Shown here piece by piece: positions 54,501 to 64,000 of a stretch of DNA of 64,000 nucleotides. Every line of letters starts with the position of its first letter. Within the stretch, counting starts at the first letter, position 1. The notes beneath the pieces were generated by a model, which made no database searches, had not been told where the DNA came from, and saw only the letters and a program-made list of their open reading frames with translations. Source of the stretch: Schistocerca nitens (Eukaryota > Arthropoda > Insecta > Orthoptera > Acrididae); assembly GCF_023898315.1 (NCBI RefSeq), contig NC_064623.1, forward strand, positions 14,707,140 through 14,771,139, read 5' to 3'. Position numbers and translations under genes: made by a program.

Positions 54501-55020
54501 TTATTGTCCATAGTACTACGTCTGAACGTTGCCTATTTGCAATGTTACGTACCGGAATACTGAGATGCATTCCGCTGTCTGAGCCATAAGAACGATTTTG
54601 GTTTATAACTGTCGACTCCGTCGTTTCCCCACCAGGATTCCTGACCTCAAATGCATAGATTTACGCTTCTGCATCATCCCTTCAAGTTTGTAACGTCATC
54701 ACAAAACACCCTGTAAATTCTCTCAAGAGCGGCAGCCAGCCCCGACGGACGAAGAAATGAAACGATAATGAAGGGAAAAAAAGGATATTGTATAGTGCAT
54801 GGTGAGGGGGGTACTTTGTTGCAGTGCCAGTAAATAGCTTTCCGTTTCCTTCGCAAATGGAGCGGGGCCTAAACTTTGATTTTATGCCCTTCTATCTCAT
54901 TCAGAATAAAATTCAATCGTCGGTTGCAGAGATACGTTTATTTCGCTTGACCCGTTTCAACAAAAAAAATTTTCATCTGGTGAGGCCAGTAAAATTAGGG
55001 ATATTATAAATCATTAAATC
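54501..55020. other. Unassigned stretch
   Basis: Contains a TTTATTTTATTTTATTG tract at 54493-54509 and AT-rich sequence. No motif recognised. Confidence 0.35.
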
Positions 55021-55024
55021 TTGG

Positions 55025-55510
55025 TCATACACTTATGTAAAGTACATTATTCCTTGGGATCGTTCTGCAGGCTCTCTGAGTTTTCTCAGTAGTGTTTAGG
55101 GGAAAAAGATCGTTTTCTTCTTTCTGTGGGTCCTGTTTCAACCACTTTTCCGGAGTCTGTCGTACCCACTGCAGGACAATTTCTCGCGGTTCCTGGCTGT
55201 CTGCCAAATGATGTCCGCGCAGAGGTTTCTTCACAGCCGTGAGTAGGCGGTAATTAGAAGGGATCAAGTCACGAGAATACGGTGCTTCCTGGAACCCAAT
55301 TTCAGCGATGGCAGCCGCCGTTTTCCGAATGGTGTAGGGATGAGCGTTGTCGTGTTTCGAGAGCAGCTTTTCGTGGCGGTGCTCTCTGCACACACTGCTA
55401 CCAATCGACAGTGAGTATCCACAGTGTCTGCACCCTCCTTCCGCAAAAACCATGCCGTCCAGTGCTGTTCTTGATGGTAACACTCCACGTCGTCCGCTCG
55501 CGTAACTACA
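55025..55510 (-). pseudogene. Mariner transposase C-terminal relic
   Basis: Reads SKHDNAHPYTIRKTAAAIAE, IGFQEAPYSRDLIPSNYRLL and TAVKKPLRGHHLADSQEPRE, the second and third catalytic blocks of a mariner transposase. The normally HDNARPH block is HDNAHPY, and the last catalytic Asp (PSD) is Asn (PSN). No ends found. Confidence 0.75.
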
Positions 55511-55780
55511 GAAGTTGCGGTAATGAGCTGTACTATGAAGGGGTTACACTTCTAATGATTGTCCTGCCACCTACAATTAGGTCAAGGTACTACATATTTG
55601 TAGATGCAACTGCGAGTAACATGTCATGAATTATGGGAAAAAATAATACGAAACCCCCTCGTACATTATTTCTCTGCAAATATACACCAGTGACCACGTC
55701 TCTGTAATATGAGAACACTCAGAAAATATCTCTGAACAGCCTCCTGCATTGTGTAGGTGCAGTTATGGTTTTGCCTGTAC

Positions 55781-57091
55781 GAGGTTTGTCCGGAAAATAT
55801 GTATAAAAGTTGAATAATAACTTTATTTTACAATTATTCAGGTATTACAATATGGTCTCCTTCAAAGTACTCGCCCTGAGACGCGATACACTTCTGCCAA
55901 CGCCGTTTCCACTGTTGATAACATTGCTGAAAGTCTTCAGTTGCGATGTTGTTCAGTTGCCGTGTTGTTTCCGCCTTGATGGCTTCCACATCTCCCCAGT
56001 GCTGCCCCCGAAGCACCATTTTGCATTTCGGGAACACGAAGAAGTCACACGGGGCTAAATCGGGTGAATAAGGCGGGTGGTCTGTCACGGTGATTGAGCT
56101 TCGGGCCAAAAACTCGCGCACAACGAGCGACGTGTGAGCGGGCGCATTGTCGTGATGAAGGATCCACCTGCTCCCTTTTGCCAACTCCGGTCGAACTCGG
56201 GCCACACGAGCTCTGAGAGGTGTCAGAACTTCAACGTAAAAATTTCCGTTCACTCTCTGGCCGGGAGGGACAAATTCCTTGTGAACAATGCCCCTAGAAT
56301 CAAAGAAAACAATCAACATTGTCTTCATATTGGACCTTGATTTCGCGACATTTTTGTTCTCGGTTCTCCTGCTAGTTTCCATTCCTAGCTTTGAGATTTG
56401 AGCTCCACATCGAATTCGTAAAACCAGGACTCGTCTCCAGTGATGACTCGTTTGAGAAAGTCCCCTCGTTCCTCTGCTTCCAACCAATCCTCACAGCACT
56501 CAACCCTCTTTGCTTTCTGTTCTGGCGTCAAGAGCTTCGGTACGATTTTCGCACACAATTTCTTCATTTCAAGTGTCAGGATTTCGTGAACGATTGTTTT
56601 GGGGATTGACAGTTCGTCAGCAATCATTCTGACTGACAATCTACGGTCTTTAAGAACACGAGCCCGAATTCGTTCAACATTTGCATCGGAACTCGATGTC
56701 GACGGGCGTCCTGGGCGAGGGTCATCGTTCACTTCTTCTCGGCCATCCCGGAGCCTTTTTAACCACTTGTTCACGGTTGGTTCCTTCAGAGAATTGTCTC
56801 CGTAAACCTGTTCCGAACACTCAAAAATCTCACGGCCATTTTTGCCTGGCTTTGCAAGAGACTTGATGCTGACGCGCTGTTCCTCAATCAGAGAGAGCTC
56901 CATGCCGACGGCAGGTAAAAAAGGGTGACTGTCAACAAGCTGCCGCACACTCCCACCTTCACGCAGAGTGCTCTGACTCGAAATGAGCGTCGATGGGATT
57001 GATTACAGCAGTAGTCCCACCTGGCGGTGACTGCGACTTGTAACATAAAGACATTATTCAACTTTTATACGTATTTTCCGGACAAACCTCG
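55781..57091 (-). mobile_element. DD34D mariner, complete ends
   Basis: 1311 bp with TA at 55779-55780 and 57092-57093. Ends CGAGGTTTGTCCGGAAAATA and its complement; TIRs about 40 bp with near-identical AAAAGTTGAATAAT. The transposase occupies most of the element and is broken. Confidence 0.93.
55834..56903 (-). pseudogene. DD34D mariner transposase, stop plus frameshift
   Basis: Starts MELSLIEEQRVSIKSLAKPG; HTH at VNKWLKRLRDGREEV and a second HTH at SVRMIADELSIPKTIVHEIL; first Asp in VITGDESWFYEFD; stop after DVELKSQS near 56385 and a frameshift over the next ~70 bp; then HHDNAPAHTSLVVREF and HPPYSPDLAPCDFFVFPKCK with 34 residues between the last two Asp. Canonical mariner length (~345-350 aa) if restored. 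Catalytic residues intact, frame not. Confidence 0.9.
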
Positions 57092-57093
57092 TA

Positions 57094-57539
57094 CATAATC
57101 GTAGATGTAGCTGTAACATTTCGCCAGTGGGACTTGGCGCCGTGAAGACAGGAATGAAAATTAACACTAACGAAGCGGAAGCGGTGTTTCTTACACGTTT
57201 GTTTTTCCTGCAGGCGTCGCATTGTGTAGTTTTTTCGACAATGAACGCAGTTCGTGCCGTTTTATTTGGTTCCTGATTTCTCCGTCGTGACAACCCGATG
57301 GGAAGCCTAAAACCGCTTGCCAGGAATATGGCGAGGGGTGGGGGGACAGTGGTGGGGGGTGGGGGGACAGTGGTGGGGGGTGGGTGGGAAGGGAGAGTAG
57401 GGGAGGGGGATTCCAGAGAGAGCAGTTTTCAAAATGGCGTTTCTTGAGTAGAAACCAATAGTATTGTAACACGTGTCATGACACAGTCAGAGTTGCAGTC
57501 TTTCTTTCTTTATTTATTTTATGCTATAAAACTTAGATA
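57094..57539. other. Unassigned, with G-rich minisatellite
   Basis: Contains two copies of a 21-bp unit TGGGGGGACAGTGGTGGGGGG (about 57338-57379) followed by G-rich sequence. No ORF with motif. Confidence 0.5.
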
Positions 57540-57708
57540 CATACTCCATATAGTTGCATAACACTCTAAGGATGATTTCTGGAGTAATTAAAGCCACTCC
57601 AACGCAATGGCTCCCAATATTAAGCCACATCCCGCTGCCACACCTGTGACGTACTGACGCCCTTGTACGTGAATACAAAAACATCATGGGAAATCGAAGC
57701 CTGCCAAT
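57540..57708 (+). pseudogene. Jockey-like LINE, C-terminal part, left of LTR element 3
   Basis: Reads NTLRMISGVIKATPTQWLPI, LSHIPLPHL, then after a 2-bp disturbance RTDALVREYKNIMGNRSLP, stopping at CCAAT. The frame continues at 62709 after the LTR element (HQDTEAANTNRVRSRIPP). LRMI-G--K-TPT-WLPVLS is a post-RT block of jockey-like LINEs. Confidence 0.82.
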
Positions 57709-58403
57709 TGTAAGGGGTCCGCAGGCCCTTAATACTAAGTTTGCACTCACACAGGTCGACAGGGCAACTATCGATTAGTGTGTCGGGTCGCGAGAGCGAG
57801 AGTTGAGTTCAGTCAGTGTGGGTGTTGTAGGTTCCCGCGAGGCGGGCAGAGCTGTGCAGAAGCCAGCAGTAGTTGATTCATGAATTACCGACAAAGGGAG
57901 TGGCCATCGCCGCGGTTTAACCCCTTTGTGTTAGTATTATACGGGAAAATGAAGAAGTTTAATTACAAGTGTGATCAGTGATATTTGTGTGCCGTTATTG
58001 AGATTCCGCGTCTACCGCGCCGGCATTATTTGGATTACAGTGTTGGATTACAGTGATTGTATGTTGCGTGTGACGATTATGAATAACGAGGGAGCCTGTG
58101 CTGAGATTAGCCGTTATTAACAGTGTATTGACGAAGGCAGTGGCTGTCTCCTTATCTTTGTGGTTTTTGATAAGAATATAGGTCTTCTTTAGTGAAGCTG
58201 TGTTTGTTGTTCTTCTTGCCACCAGACAGTACATTATTACAGTATTTACGAAGGACAATATGGAATGTAACATCTCCTGAGCAGTCCAATCCGATTGCCA
58301 GCCCCATTAGGTACACGGTCACATTAATTAATTACTTAATTTGGGCTGCTATTCAGATCCCGAACGAACGGGTTATAACAAAATATAATAAGGGAGTGTT
58401 ACA
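57709..58403 (+). repeat. 5' LTR of element 3
   Basis: 695 bp. TG...CA ends. No coding function; a TTTATTTTA is absent and the RNA start/polyA site were not placed. Confidence 0.95.
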
Positions 58404-59649
58404 CCCTTGGCTTACCGTGAAAGGGCAAGTGCAATTTTCGGACGAATCGTAATGAACAATAGGTAATTTTACCGTGCTTAACGCAAGAAAATATTTTTCA
58501 ATTTGGATCGAGAAAGAGTATGAACTTTAAAATCGCGACAAGAAACAGTGCATTTTTGAACAATACGAAGTAATAATATCTTACGATTGTGACTAAACTG
58601 TTTTTCTTGCCATATTAAATAGAACAATAGTGTCAATAAACTGTGTTGTAAAGTGCAAATGCGTAAATTCGCGCGAAAAAACTGTGAAAAGTGAACACTA
58701 AAGAAAGACACGTGTGAACAGTAAAATAGCAAAACGAGCTAAGATTTCGTCACGAAAGTTGTTAAAAAGGTGTTTAATGGTAATATTTTGACTGAAATTG
58801 CCTTTTGAATAGTGAAAATCGGACAGCTTCGTGTGGACCCATAAACTGTTATGCAGACGACAATGTGTTGTGGCGACACAATTATTGAGTGACGTCACGC
58901 AGACCCGTGTAGCAGTTGCACCAAAGAGCTTCGATCCGCGAGGTGATTTCACACGACACCCCACCACGGAGCTTCCGGCTGAGCGACGCGACTACGAGAC
59001 ACCGAGCGCAGTCCCGGCACCTAGCGGCCAAACTACAAACTACGCCCGCCTGCAGCGCCACGGAGCGGCCGACGGAGAACTACGACGACTTGCAACAGCA
59101 GCGCAACCTCACGCAGCTCCAGCGGCAGTACAGCGCCACGCCCACCTCAAACGTCAAAACATCGCGACTCGCGGTAACGTCAGTTGGTGAGTGAAGACGA
59201 CTGGTTGACATAACATTAAATTGCAATGTGCAGTCTTCGCGATAAATAAACAGTTTTTAACTGATATTTACATTAGGAAAAGTGCCCAATTACAGTAATT
59301 TCCGAAAAGTTTGCGAAACATACTTTGAAATATTGCATACTTATTTATGCACACTGCACTGTCTAAATGGTAATTGTTTTTGGGGATTTTACATTTATAG
59401 ATTTTGTGAGTGTTGTGATTATCTTGTTTAAAACATTTTTACATAAACTGTGTATGTGGAAATTGCTATTGGAAATTATTGAGTTTTGAGAGTCGTTATG
59501 TTCAGTACTCATGCATGTTGTATCAATTTTGGGATTAACTGAAAAGACTGCAGGTACTGTTTGATTAGTTTCATGATAATTAGGAGTGTTTTTTGGGTTA
59601 CTAGAGGTTATTTTGTATTACTTGACTGTACATTAAAAATAAACCAAAC
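58404..59649 (+). other. Leader of element 3, with possible intron
   Basis: 1.25 kb between LTR and gag. 58900-59190 is GC-rich and open for 119 codons with no motif. TTG|GTGAGTGA at about 59187 is a strong splice-donor-like sequence and TTTTTTGGGTTACTAG at about 59590-59605 could be an acceptor, so the leader may be spliced just before gag. This is speculative. Confidence 0.4.
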
Positions 59650-61473
59650 ATGTCTACTGAAGATAAGCAGGTCTGTGAGGCAGTAGTTGAAAGGAAAGGG
59701 TTAGGACAGGAAAACAGAGATGATTCAGGAATCAGCGATTGTGGATTGTCATTAGGAAGCCCATTAGCACATTCCACTAGTTGTCCCGAGACAGCGGGAC
59801 AAACGACGAGAGCTAGGCTAGTTTCAGAGGATGCTGATAGGTGGTCGATGTTGATAGACTTGATAAAGAAGACTAGCGAATCGTTAAAGAAGAATTCACA
59901 AGAAACAAGAGAATCGTTAGAGAAGCGTTTACAAGAAACTAACGCATCGTTAGAGAAGAATTCACAAGAAACAAGAGAATCGTTAGAGAAGCGTTTACAA
60001 GAAACTAACGCATCGTTAGAGAAGAATTCACAAGAAACAAGAGAATCGTTAGAGAAGCGTTTACAAGAAACTAACGCATCGTTAGAGAAGAGTGCACAAG
60101 AAGCTAGAGAAAGGGAAGAAATATTTCGCAAATCATTAAAGGAAGATTTGCAAGAAACCATAGCACAAGAGATCAAAACATCGCAGATGAAGATGGAATG
60201 TAATCTGAAGAAGGAAATACAGGAGCTACAAGAACAGTTGAAAATGGATATCAACGAGAGAGAGAATAAGCTGCAGAAGAGTATAGACCAAGTCCAGGGA
60301 GACGTGGAGAAGGTGGAAGGAAAGTTAACAAAAAAGATAGAAGACGATATTGAAGAAACGAAAGCCGAATTGGGAGAAAGAATCAACGAAGTGGAGACAA
60401 ATTGCAATCATCGAATCGCCGAGGTGGCGCAGATGCAGAAACAATGCAATGATGCAGTTAAGGGGATAGGAGATAGGCAAAACCAACTAGCTGTCAATCT
60501 GAGAAATGCCATAGCCGTGCAACGAGAAGAGGATAACAAGAGGGTTGAAATGGAGGTCAGGCAGTTACAACAGGGAGTGCAGCAATTGGAGAGCAAGACA
60601 GAAGAAATTGATAAACGAATTAGCAACGCCACCTTAGCCATTGGGGGAAGTAAAGTCGTTACATTGATGAGCAGTGATAATCGGTGCGTCCAAAATAATA
60701 CAGGGCAGAAATTTAGACCGAAAGGAGGGTTGCACCCAATGATATTTATGAAATGGCTAAAAGGAGTTTTCCCAGCACATCTTAAGGACTCAGACAAGAT
60801 TCAATTTGCAATAGATAGAATGGAAGGTGAGGCCTTCACTTGGGGAGTCAGGAAGAAGGAAGGAACTACTAGTTATGATCAGTTTGAAGAGGAATTCTTG
60901 AAGAAATACTGGTCCAAAAGTCATCAGTGTGCAGCAATTGAGGACCTACTCCACCGCAAGTCACTTAGTACATGGAGAGGAACGTTGAGAGAGTTTGCCG
61001 AACATTCGTGGGAATCGAACGAGACCTTGGAACAACCCCTGAGTGATGACGTAATGATATCTGCGATAAAAAGAAGATTGAATCAGAAAATGCAAGAAAC
61101 TGTATCTGGGAGCCTAATTAAATATAGGGAGGCCTTGATGGAGATACTGGAACAGTTGGAATCTGTTCGATCACAGGGACACAATCAAGTTAATGATCAA
61201 AACCGAGGGGGAGGTAATGACCCAAGGAATCATTTTGGTAATTCGTCTAATTATAGAGGAAGAGGTGGTGGCCATAGGTACAGGAACCATGGTGGTGAAC
61301 GTCAATGGAGAAATGATTGGAGAAGGAGTGAAGAACCAAGAGATCATGAGAGAAGATGGGATAGGCGAATGAATGACACAGTGCATATAGAAGAGGGAAG
61401 TAATGACCCAGGGAATCATTTTAATCATTCATCTGATTATAGAGGAAGAGGTGGAGGAACCGAAGAAAACTGA
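59650..61473 (+). CDS. Gag protein of element 3, uninterrupted (607 aa)
   Basis: Starts MSTEDKQVCEAVVERKGLGQ. Residues 85-150 are three copies of a 22-residue repeat (ETRESLEKRLQETNASLEKN SQ), each made of two 11-residue units. A long Glu/Lys/Gln coiled coil continues to ~345. Residues ~365-500 look like a Ty3/Gypsy-type retrotransposon gag/capsid domain: GLHPMIFMKWLKGVFPAHLK, KIQFAIDRMEGEAFTWGVRK and FEEEFLKKYWSKSHQ. The C-terminus (about 525-607) is an Arg/Gly/Asn-rich tail with repeated YRGRGGG and a duplicated SNDPGNHF / GNDPRNHF segment, and has no CCHC zinc knuckle. Likely packages element RNA; a partner must supply pol. The ATG follows AAACC with no nearer upstream Met. Confidence 0.85.
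   Translation: MSTEDKQVCEAVVERKGLGQENRDDSGISDCGLSLGSPLAHSTSCPETAGQTTRARLVSEDADRWSMLIDLIKKTSESLKKNSQETRESLEKRLQETNASLEKNSQETRESLEKRLQETNASLEKNSQETRESLEKRLQETNASLEKSAQEAREREEIFRKSLKEDLQETIAQEIKTSQMKMECNLKKEIQELQEQLKMDINERENKLQKSIDQVQGDVEKVEGKLTKKIEDDIEETKAELGERINEVETNCNHRIAEVAQMQKQCNDAVKGIGDRQNQLAVNLRNAIAVQREEDNKRVEMEVRQLQQGVQQLESKTEEIDKRISNATLAIGGSKVVTLMSSDNRCVQNNTGQKFRPKGGLHPMIFMKWLKGVFPAHLKDSDKIQFAIDRMEGEAFTWGVRKKEGTTSYDQFEEEFLKKYWSKSHQCAAIEDLLHRKSLSTWRGTLREFAEHSWESNETLEQPLSDDVMISAIKRRLNQKMQETVSGSLIKYREALMEILEQLESVRSQGHNQVNDQNRGGGNDPRNHFGNSSNYRGRGGGHRYRNHGGERQWRNDWRRSEEPRDHERRWDRRMNDTVHIEEGSNDPGNHFNHSSDYRGRGGGTEEN
59902..60099 (+). repeat. 66-bp minisatellite inside gag of element 3
   Basis: Three tandem 66-bp units encoding the 22-residue repeat. 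The first two units are almost identical at the DNA level (TCGTTAGAGAAGAATTCACA alternates with TCGTTAGAGAAGCGTTTACA), implying recent slippage or unequal exchange. Confidence 0.92.
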
Positions 61474-62007
61474 ATGACACTCCAGGTGAGGTCTGGTCAA
61501 GAGTGAGGGCTACAAGGACCCGAATAAACCTGCTAAGATATATTTAGGACATTTAGTTATTAAAAGGGCATTTGAAAAAGGGAAAGGTTTATTTACATTG
61601 TGTTTTGTGATGTATTACAATTAGAATTGCATATTTCATATCGACAATTACTTGAGAATGAGTATAAAACCTGTAACAACTAATTTGTAGTGTAGTAATT
61701 CATATGTCATGTGTTCAAATAGTGATTTTTGATTGTATGTTGTGTGTTTCATTCAATCTTGGACTATAAAGGACTATTGCCGCTTGATAAAAAATTGTAA
61801 TTTGGACAATACCACATTTATGTGATGTAATAACCTTTTGTAAAAATTATTGTGGAGGCAGCCCACTACCGGAGTCGAGGGATTATTTGATGAATTGTAA
61901 TTTCATTAATTATTTACACTGTGTTTCTTGTTCAAATGTAGCAATGTTTAATTCCCTTGCCGATTCTTTTTCGCCTGCGGCTCTAAAGAAGTTTTCGAGG
62001 GCGGGGA
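61474..62007 (+). other. 3' non-coding of element 3
   Basis: 534 bp, AT-rich, stops in all frames; ends in the purine-rich tract before the LTR. Confidence 0.75.
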
Positions 62008-62704
62008 TGTAAGGGGTCCGCAGGCCCTTACTACTAAGTTTGCACTCACACAGGTCGACAGGGCAACTATCGATTAGTGTGTCGGGTCGCGAGAGCGAGA
62101 GTTGAGTTCAGTCAGTGTGGGTGTTGTAGGTTCCCGCGAGGCGGGCAGAGCTGTGCAGAAGCCAGCAGTAGTTGATTCATGAATTACCGACAAAGGGAGT
62201 GGCCATCGCCGCGGTTTAACCCCTTTGTGTTAGTATTATACGGGAAAATGAAGAAGTTTAATTACAAGTGTGATCAGTGATATTTGTGTGCCGTTATTGA
62301 GATTCCGCGTCTACCGCGCCGGCATTATTTGGATTACAGTGTTGGATTACAGTGATTGTATGTTGCGTGTGACGATTATGAATAACGAGGGAGCCTGTGC
62401 TGAGATTAGCCGTTATTAACAGTGTATTGACGAAGGCAGTGGCTGTCTCCTTATCTTTGTGGTTTTTGATGAGAATATAGGTCTTGTTTAGTGAAGCTGT
62501 GTTTGTTGTTCTTCTTGCCACCAGACAGTACAATATTACAGTATTTGCGAAGGACAATATGGAATATAACATCTCCTGAGCAGTCCAATCCGATTTCCAG
62601 CCCCATTAGGTACACGGTCACATTAATTAATTACTTAATTTGGGCTGCTATTCAGATCCCGAACGAACGGGCTATAACACAATAGAATATAAGGGAGTGT
62701 TACA
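62008..62704 (+). repeat. 3' LTR of element 3
   Basis: 697 bp, matching 57709-58403. Differences include TACTACT for AATACT, GTCTTGTTT for GTCTTCTTT and AATAGAATATAAG for AATATAATAAG near the end. Confidence 0.95.
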
Positions 62705-63242
62705 CAATCCACCAAGACACTGAAGCTGCAAACACTAACAGGGTTCGATCTAGGATCCCACCAACAAGAACAGCAAGGAACAGTGTACAAGAAGGTTTCA
62801 GTGTCACAAACGCACGGTCTGAAAAATGGAACGCATGGCAAAATCATAACATGCCTTGCATCACACAAAAGCCACCTGGTTTTGACCTACCACGCAAAAC
62901 GTGGTCCACTCTAAATAGGGTTAGAACTCGTCACGGCAGATGTGCCTACTCCCTGTATAAATGGGGTAAAATACCATCCCCTCAGTGTGACCGCGGAGAA
63001 AGGCAGACCATCTGCCACATTGTTGAAGAGAGTTCCAGAAGAGCCTATAATGGGAGCCCCGACGACTTCCTGCTCGCAACTCCAGAGTCGATAGATTATA
63101 TTAATAAACTTGATGTTTGTTTCTAATCCTTAAACTTTGTTTTATTAGCAATGTTTGCTTTCAATTATTAACGTTTGTTATATTAGTGATCTGTCTCTTT
63201 CTTTCTGATGTGTCTGTATTGCCACACTATAAATAAATAAAT
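62705..63242 (+). pseudogene. Jockey-like LINE C-terminus and 3' UTR
   Basis: Continues the frame from 57708. Reads VQEGFSVTNARSEKWNAWQN, FDLPRKTWSTLNRVRTRHGR, CAYSLYKWGKIPSPQCD and ERQTICHIVEESSRRA, ending DYINKLDVCF at 63126. The family's C-terminal Cys/His motif (CDCG...H...DC) is damaged: CDRG and EESS lack two Cys. The 3' UTR ends in an AATAAATAAATG tail at about 63231-63242. The open part spans at least 140 codons across the LTR insertion. Confidence 0.85.
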
Positions 63243-64000
63243 GTTGTTGTTGTTGTTGTTGTGGTCTTCAGTCCTGAGACTGGTTTGATGCAGCTCTCCA
63301 TGCTACTCTATCCTGAGCAAGCTGTTCATCTCCCAGTACCTACTGCAACCTACATCCTTCTGAACCTGCTCGGTGTATTCATCTCTTGGTCTCCCTCTAC
63401 GTTTTTTACCCTCCACGCTGCCCTCCAATACTAAATTGGTGATCCCTTGATGCCTCAGAACATGTCCTGACACTTAAACCTATACTCAATGTTAACAAAT
63501 TTCTCTTCTTCAGAAACGCTTTCCTTCCCATTGCCAGTCTACATTTTATATCCTCTCTTCTTCGACTATCATCAGTTATTTTGCTCCCCTAATAGCAAAA
63601 CTCCTTTACTACTTTAAGTGTCTCATTTCCTAATCTAATACCCTCAACATCACCCGACTTAATTCGACTACATTCCAATATCCTCGTTATGCTTTTGTTG
63701 ATGTTCATCTTATATCCTCCCTTCAAGACACTATCCATTCCGTTCAACTGCTCTTCCAAGTCCTTTGCTGTCTCTGACAGAATTACAATGTCATCGGCGA
63801 ACCTCAACGTTTTTATTTCTTCTCCATCGATTTTAATCCCTACTCTGAATTTTTCTTTTGTTTCCTTCACTGCTTGCTCAATATACAGATTGAATAACAT
63901 CTGGGACAGGCTACAACCCTGTCTCACTCCATTCCCAAGCACTGCTTCCCTTTCATGCCCCTCGACTCTTATAACTGCCATTTGGTTTCTATACAAATTG
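63243..64000 (-). mobile_element. RTE-like LINE, copy C, runs off the window
   Basis: The minus strand begins with an RT frame at the window edge (MYRNQMAVIRVEGHEREAVL, GNGVRQGCSLSQMLFNLYIE, LRFADDIVILSETAKDLEEQ) and ends with CAGTCTCAGGACTGAAGACC and a (CAA)n tail (GTTGTT run at 63243-63261). The stretch between about 63470 and the tail lacks the YGSETW to MWCYRR region, a deletion relative to copies A and B. QGCSLS replaces QGCSLSP-L spacing but the FADD box is intact. Confidence 0.85.

Larger units (their letters stand above)
57709..62704 (+). mobile_element. Gag-only LTR retrotransposon 3 (4996 bp)
   Basis: LTRs 57709-58403 (695 bp) and 62008-62704 (697 bp) start TGTAAGGGGTCCGCAGGCCC and end AAGGGAGTGTTACA; I see about ten substitutions and a 2-bp indel between them. 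The 4-bp CAAT at 57705-57708 and 62705-62708 is the TSD, confirmed by restoration of a LINE reading frame. A purine-rich GAGGGCGGGGATG precedes the 3' LTR. Six bases after the 5' LTR, TGGCTTACCGTGAAAGG could be a tRNA primer site. One long gag ORF at 59650-61473; only 534 bp lie between it and the 3' LTR, so there is no room for pol. Layout matches the TR-GAG class known from plants. Confidence 0.93.

Noticed and set aside
59902..60099. Direct repeats resembling a CRISPR-like array
   Set aside because: Units are contiguous and in frame inside a gag gene with no unique spacers.
59601..60407. 268-codon minus-strand frame rich in Ser/Phe/Cys
   Set aside because: Antisense to the repetitive gag of element 3; its repeats mirror the 66-bp units.

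Overview
This window looks like a repeat-dense stretch of a large arthropod nuclear genome. The SINE, LTR and Tc1/mariner families resemble those I associate with orthopterans, and a Schistocerca-like grasshopper or locust is my best guess. That identification is inference from repeat style, not a database match. I see no convincing host gene, no bacterial-type operon and no CRISPR array. Almost everything recognisable is a transposable element, and the window is best read as a record of nested insertions, many of them with clear target-site duplications (TSDs).

Layout. 1-600: decayed Mutator-like transposase. 1.8-6.3 kb: RTE-like LINE (-), then a decayed DD41D mariner (-), then a Tc1-like element (+), ending in a (TA)n tract. 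6.3-9.7 kb: nothing recognised. 9.7-14.4 kb: tRNA-derived SINEs, a second Tc1-like copy (-), a SINE-in-SINE nest within a ~123-bp tandem repeat, and a fold-back MITE. 14.4-16.5 kb: a transposase relic and an LTR remnant carrying a deleted mariner. 17.0-19.6 kb: a terminal-inverted-repeat (TIR) element with a tRNA-like segment, into which a complete DD41D mariner with an open 349-aa transposase has inserted. 20-28 kb: SINEs, LINE relics, a DD34E Tc1-like element and a palindromic tRNA-like repeat. 28.2-29.3 kb: a 783-bp LTR-like element and a GC-rich dispersed repeat. 29.97-38.95 kb: a complete LTR retrotransposon (-) with near-identical 553-bp LTRs, a gag-like ORF and no pol, carrying a third Tc1-like copy. 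41-54.5 kb: several LINE fragments, one split by an internally rearranged DD41D mariner and another split by a second gag-only element (48.89-53.03 kb). 55-57.1 kb: two mariners. 57.7-62.7 kb: a third gag-only LTR retrotransposon (+), inserted into a jockey-like LINE. 63.2 kb to the end: an RTE-like LINE (-).

The most interesting theme is three different LTR-type elements that encode only a coiled-coil gag-like protein and no visible protease, reverse transcriptase, RNase H or integrase. Two of the three gags contain 11-residue tandem repeats, and all three elements sit in 4-bp TSDs. They resemble in layout the TR-GAG non-autonomous elements described in plants. If they move, they must presumably use pol enzymes from another Ty3/Gypsy-type element outside the window. 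The Tc1-like family (three near-identical copies, two of exactly 1422 bp) and the gag-only elements appear young; most LINEs and several mariners are broken by stops and frameshifts.
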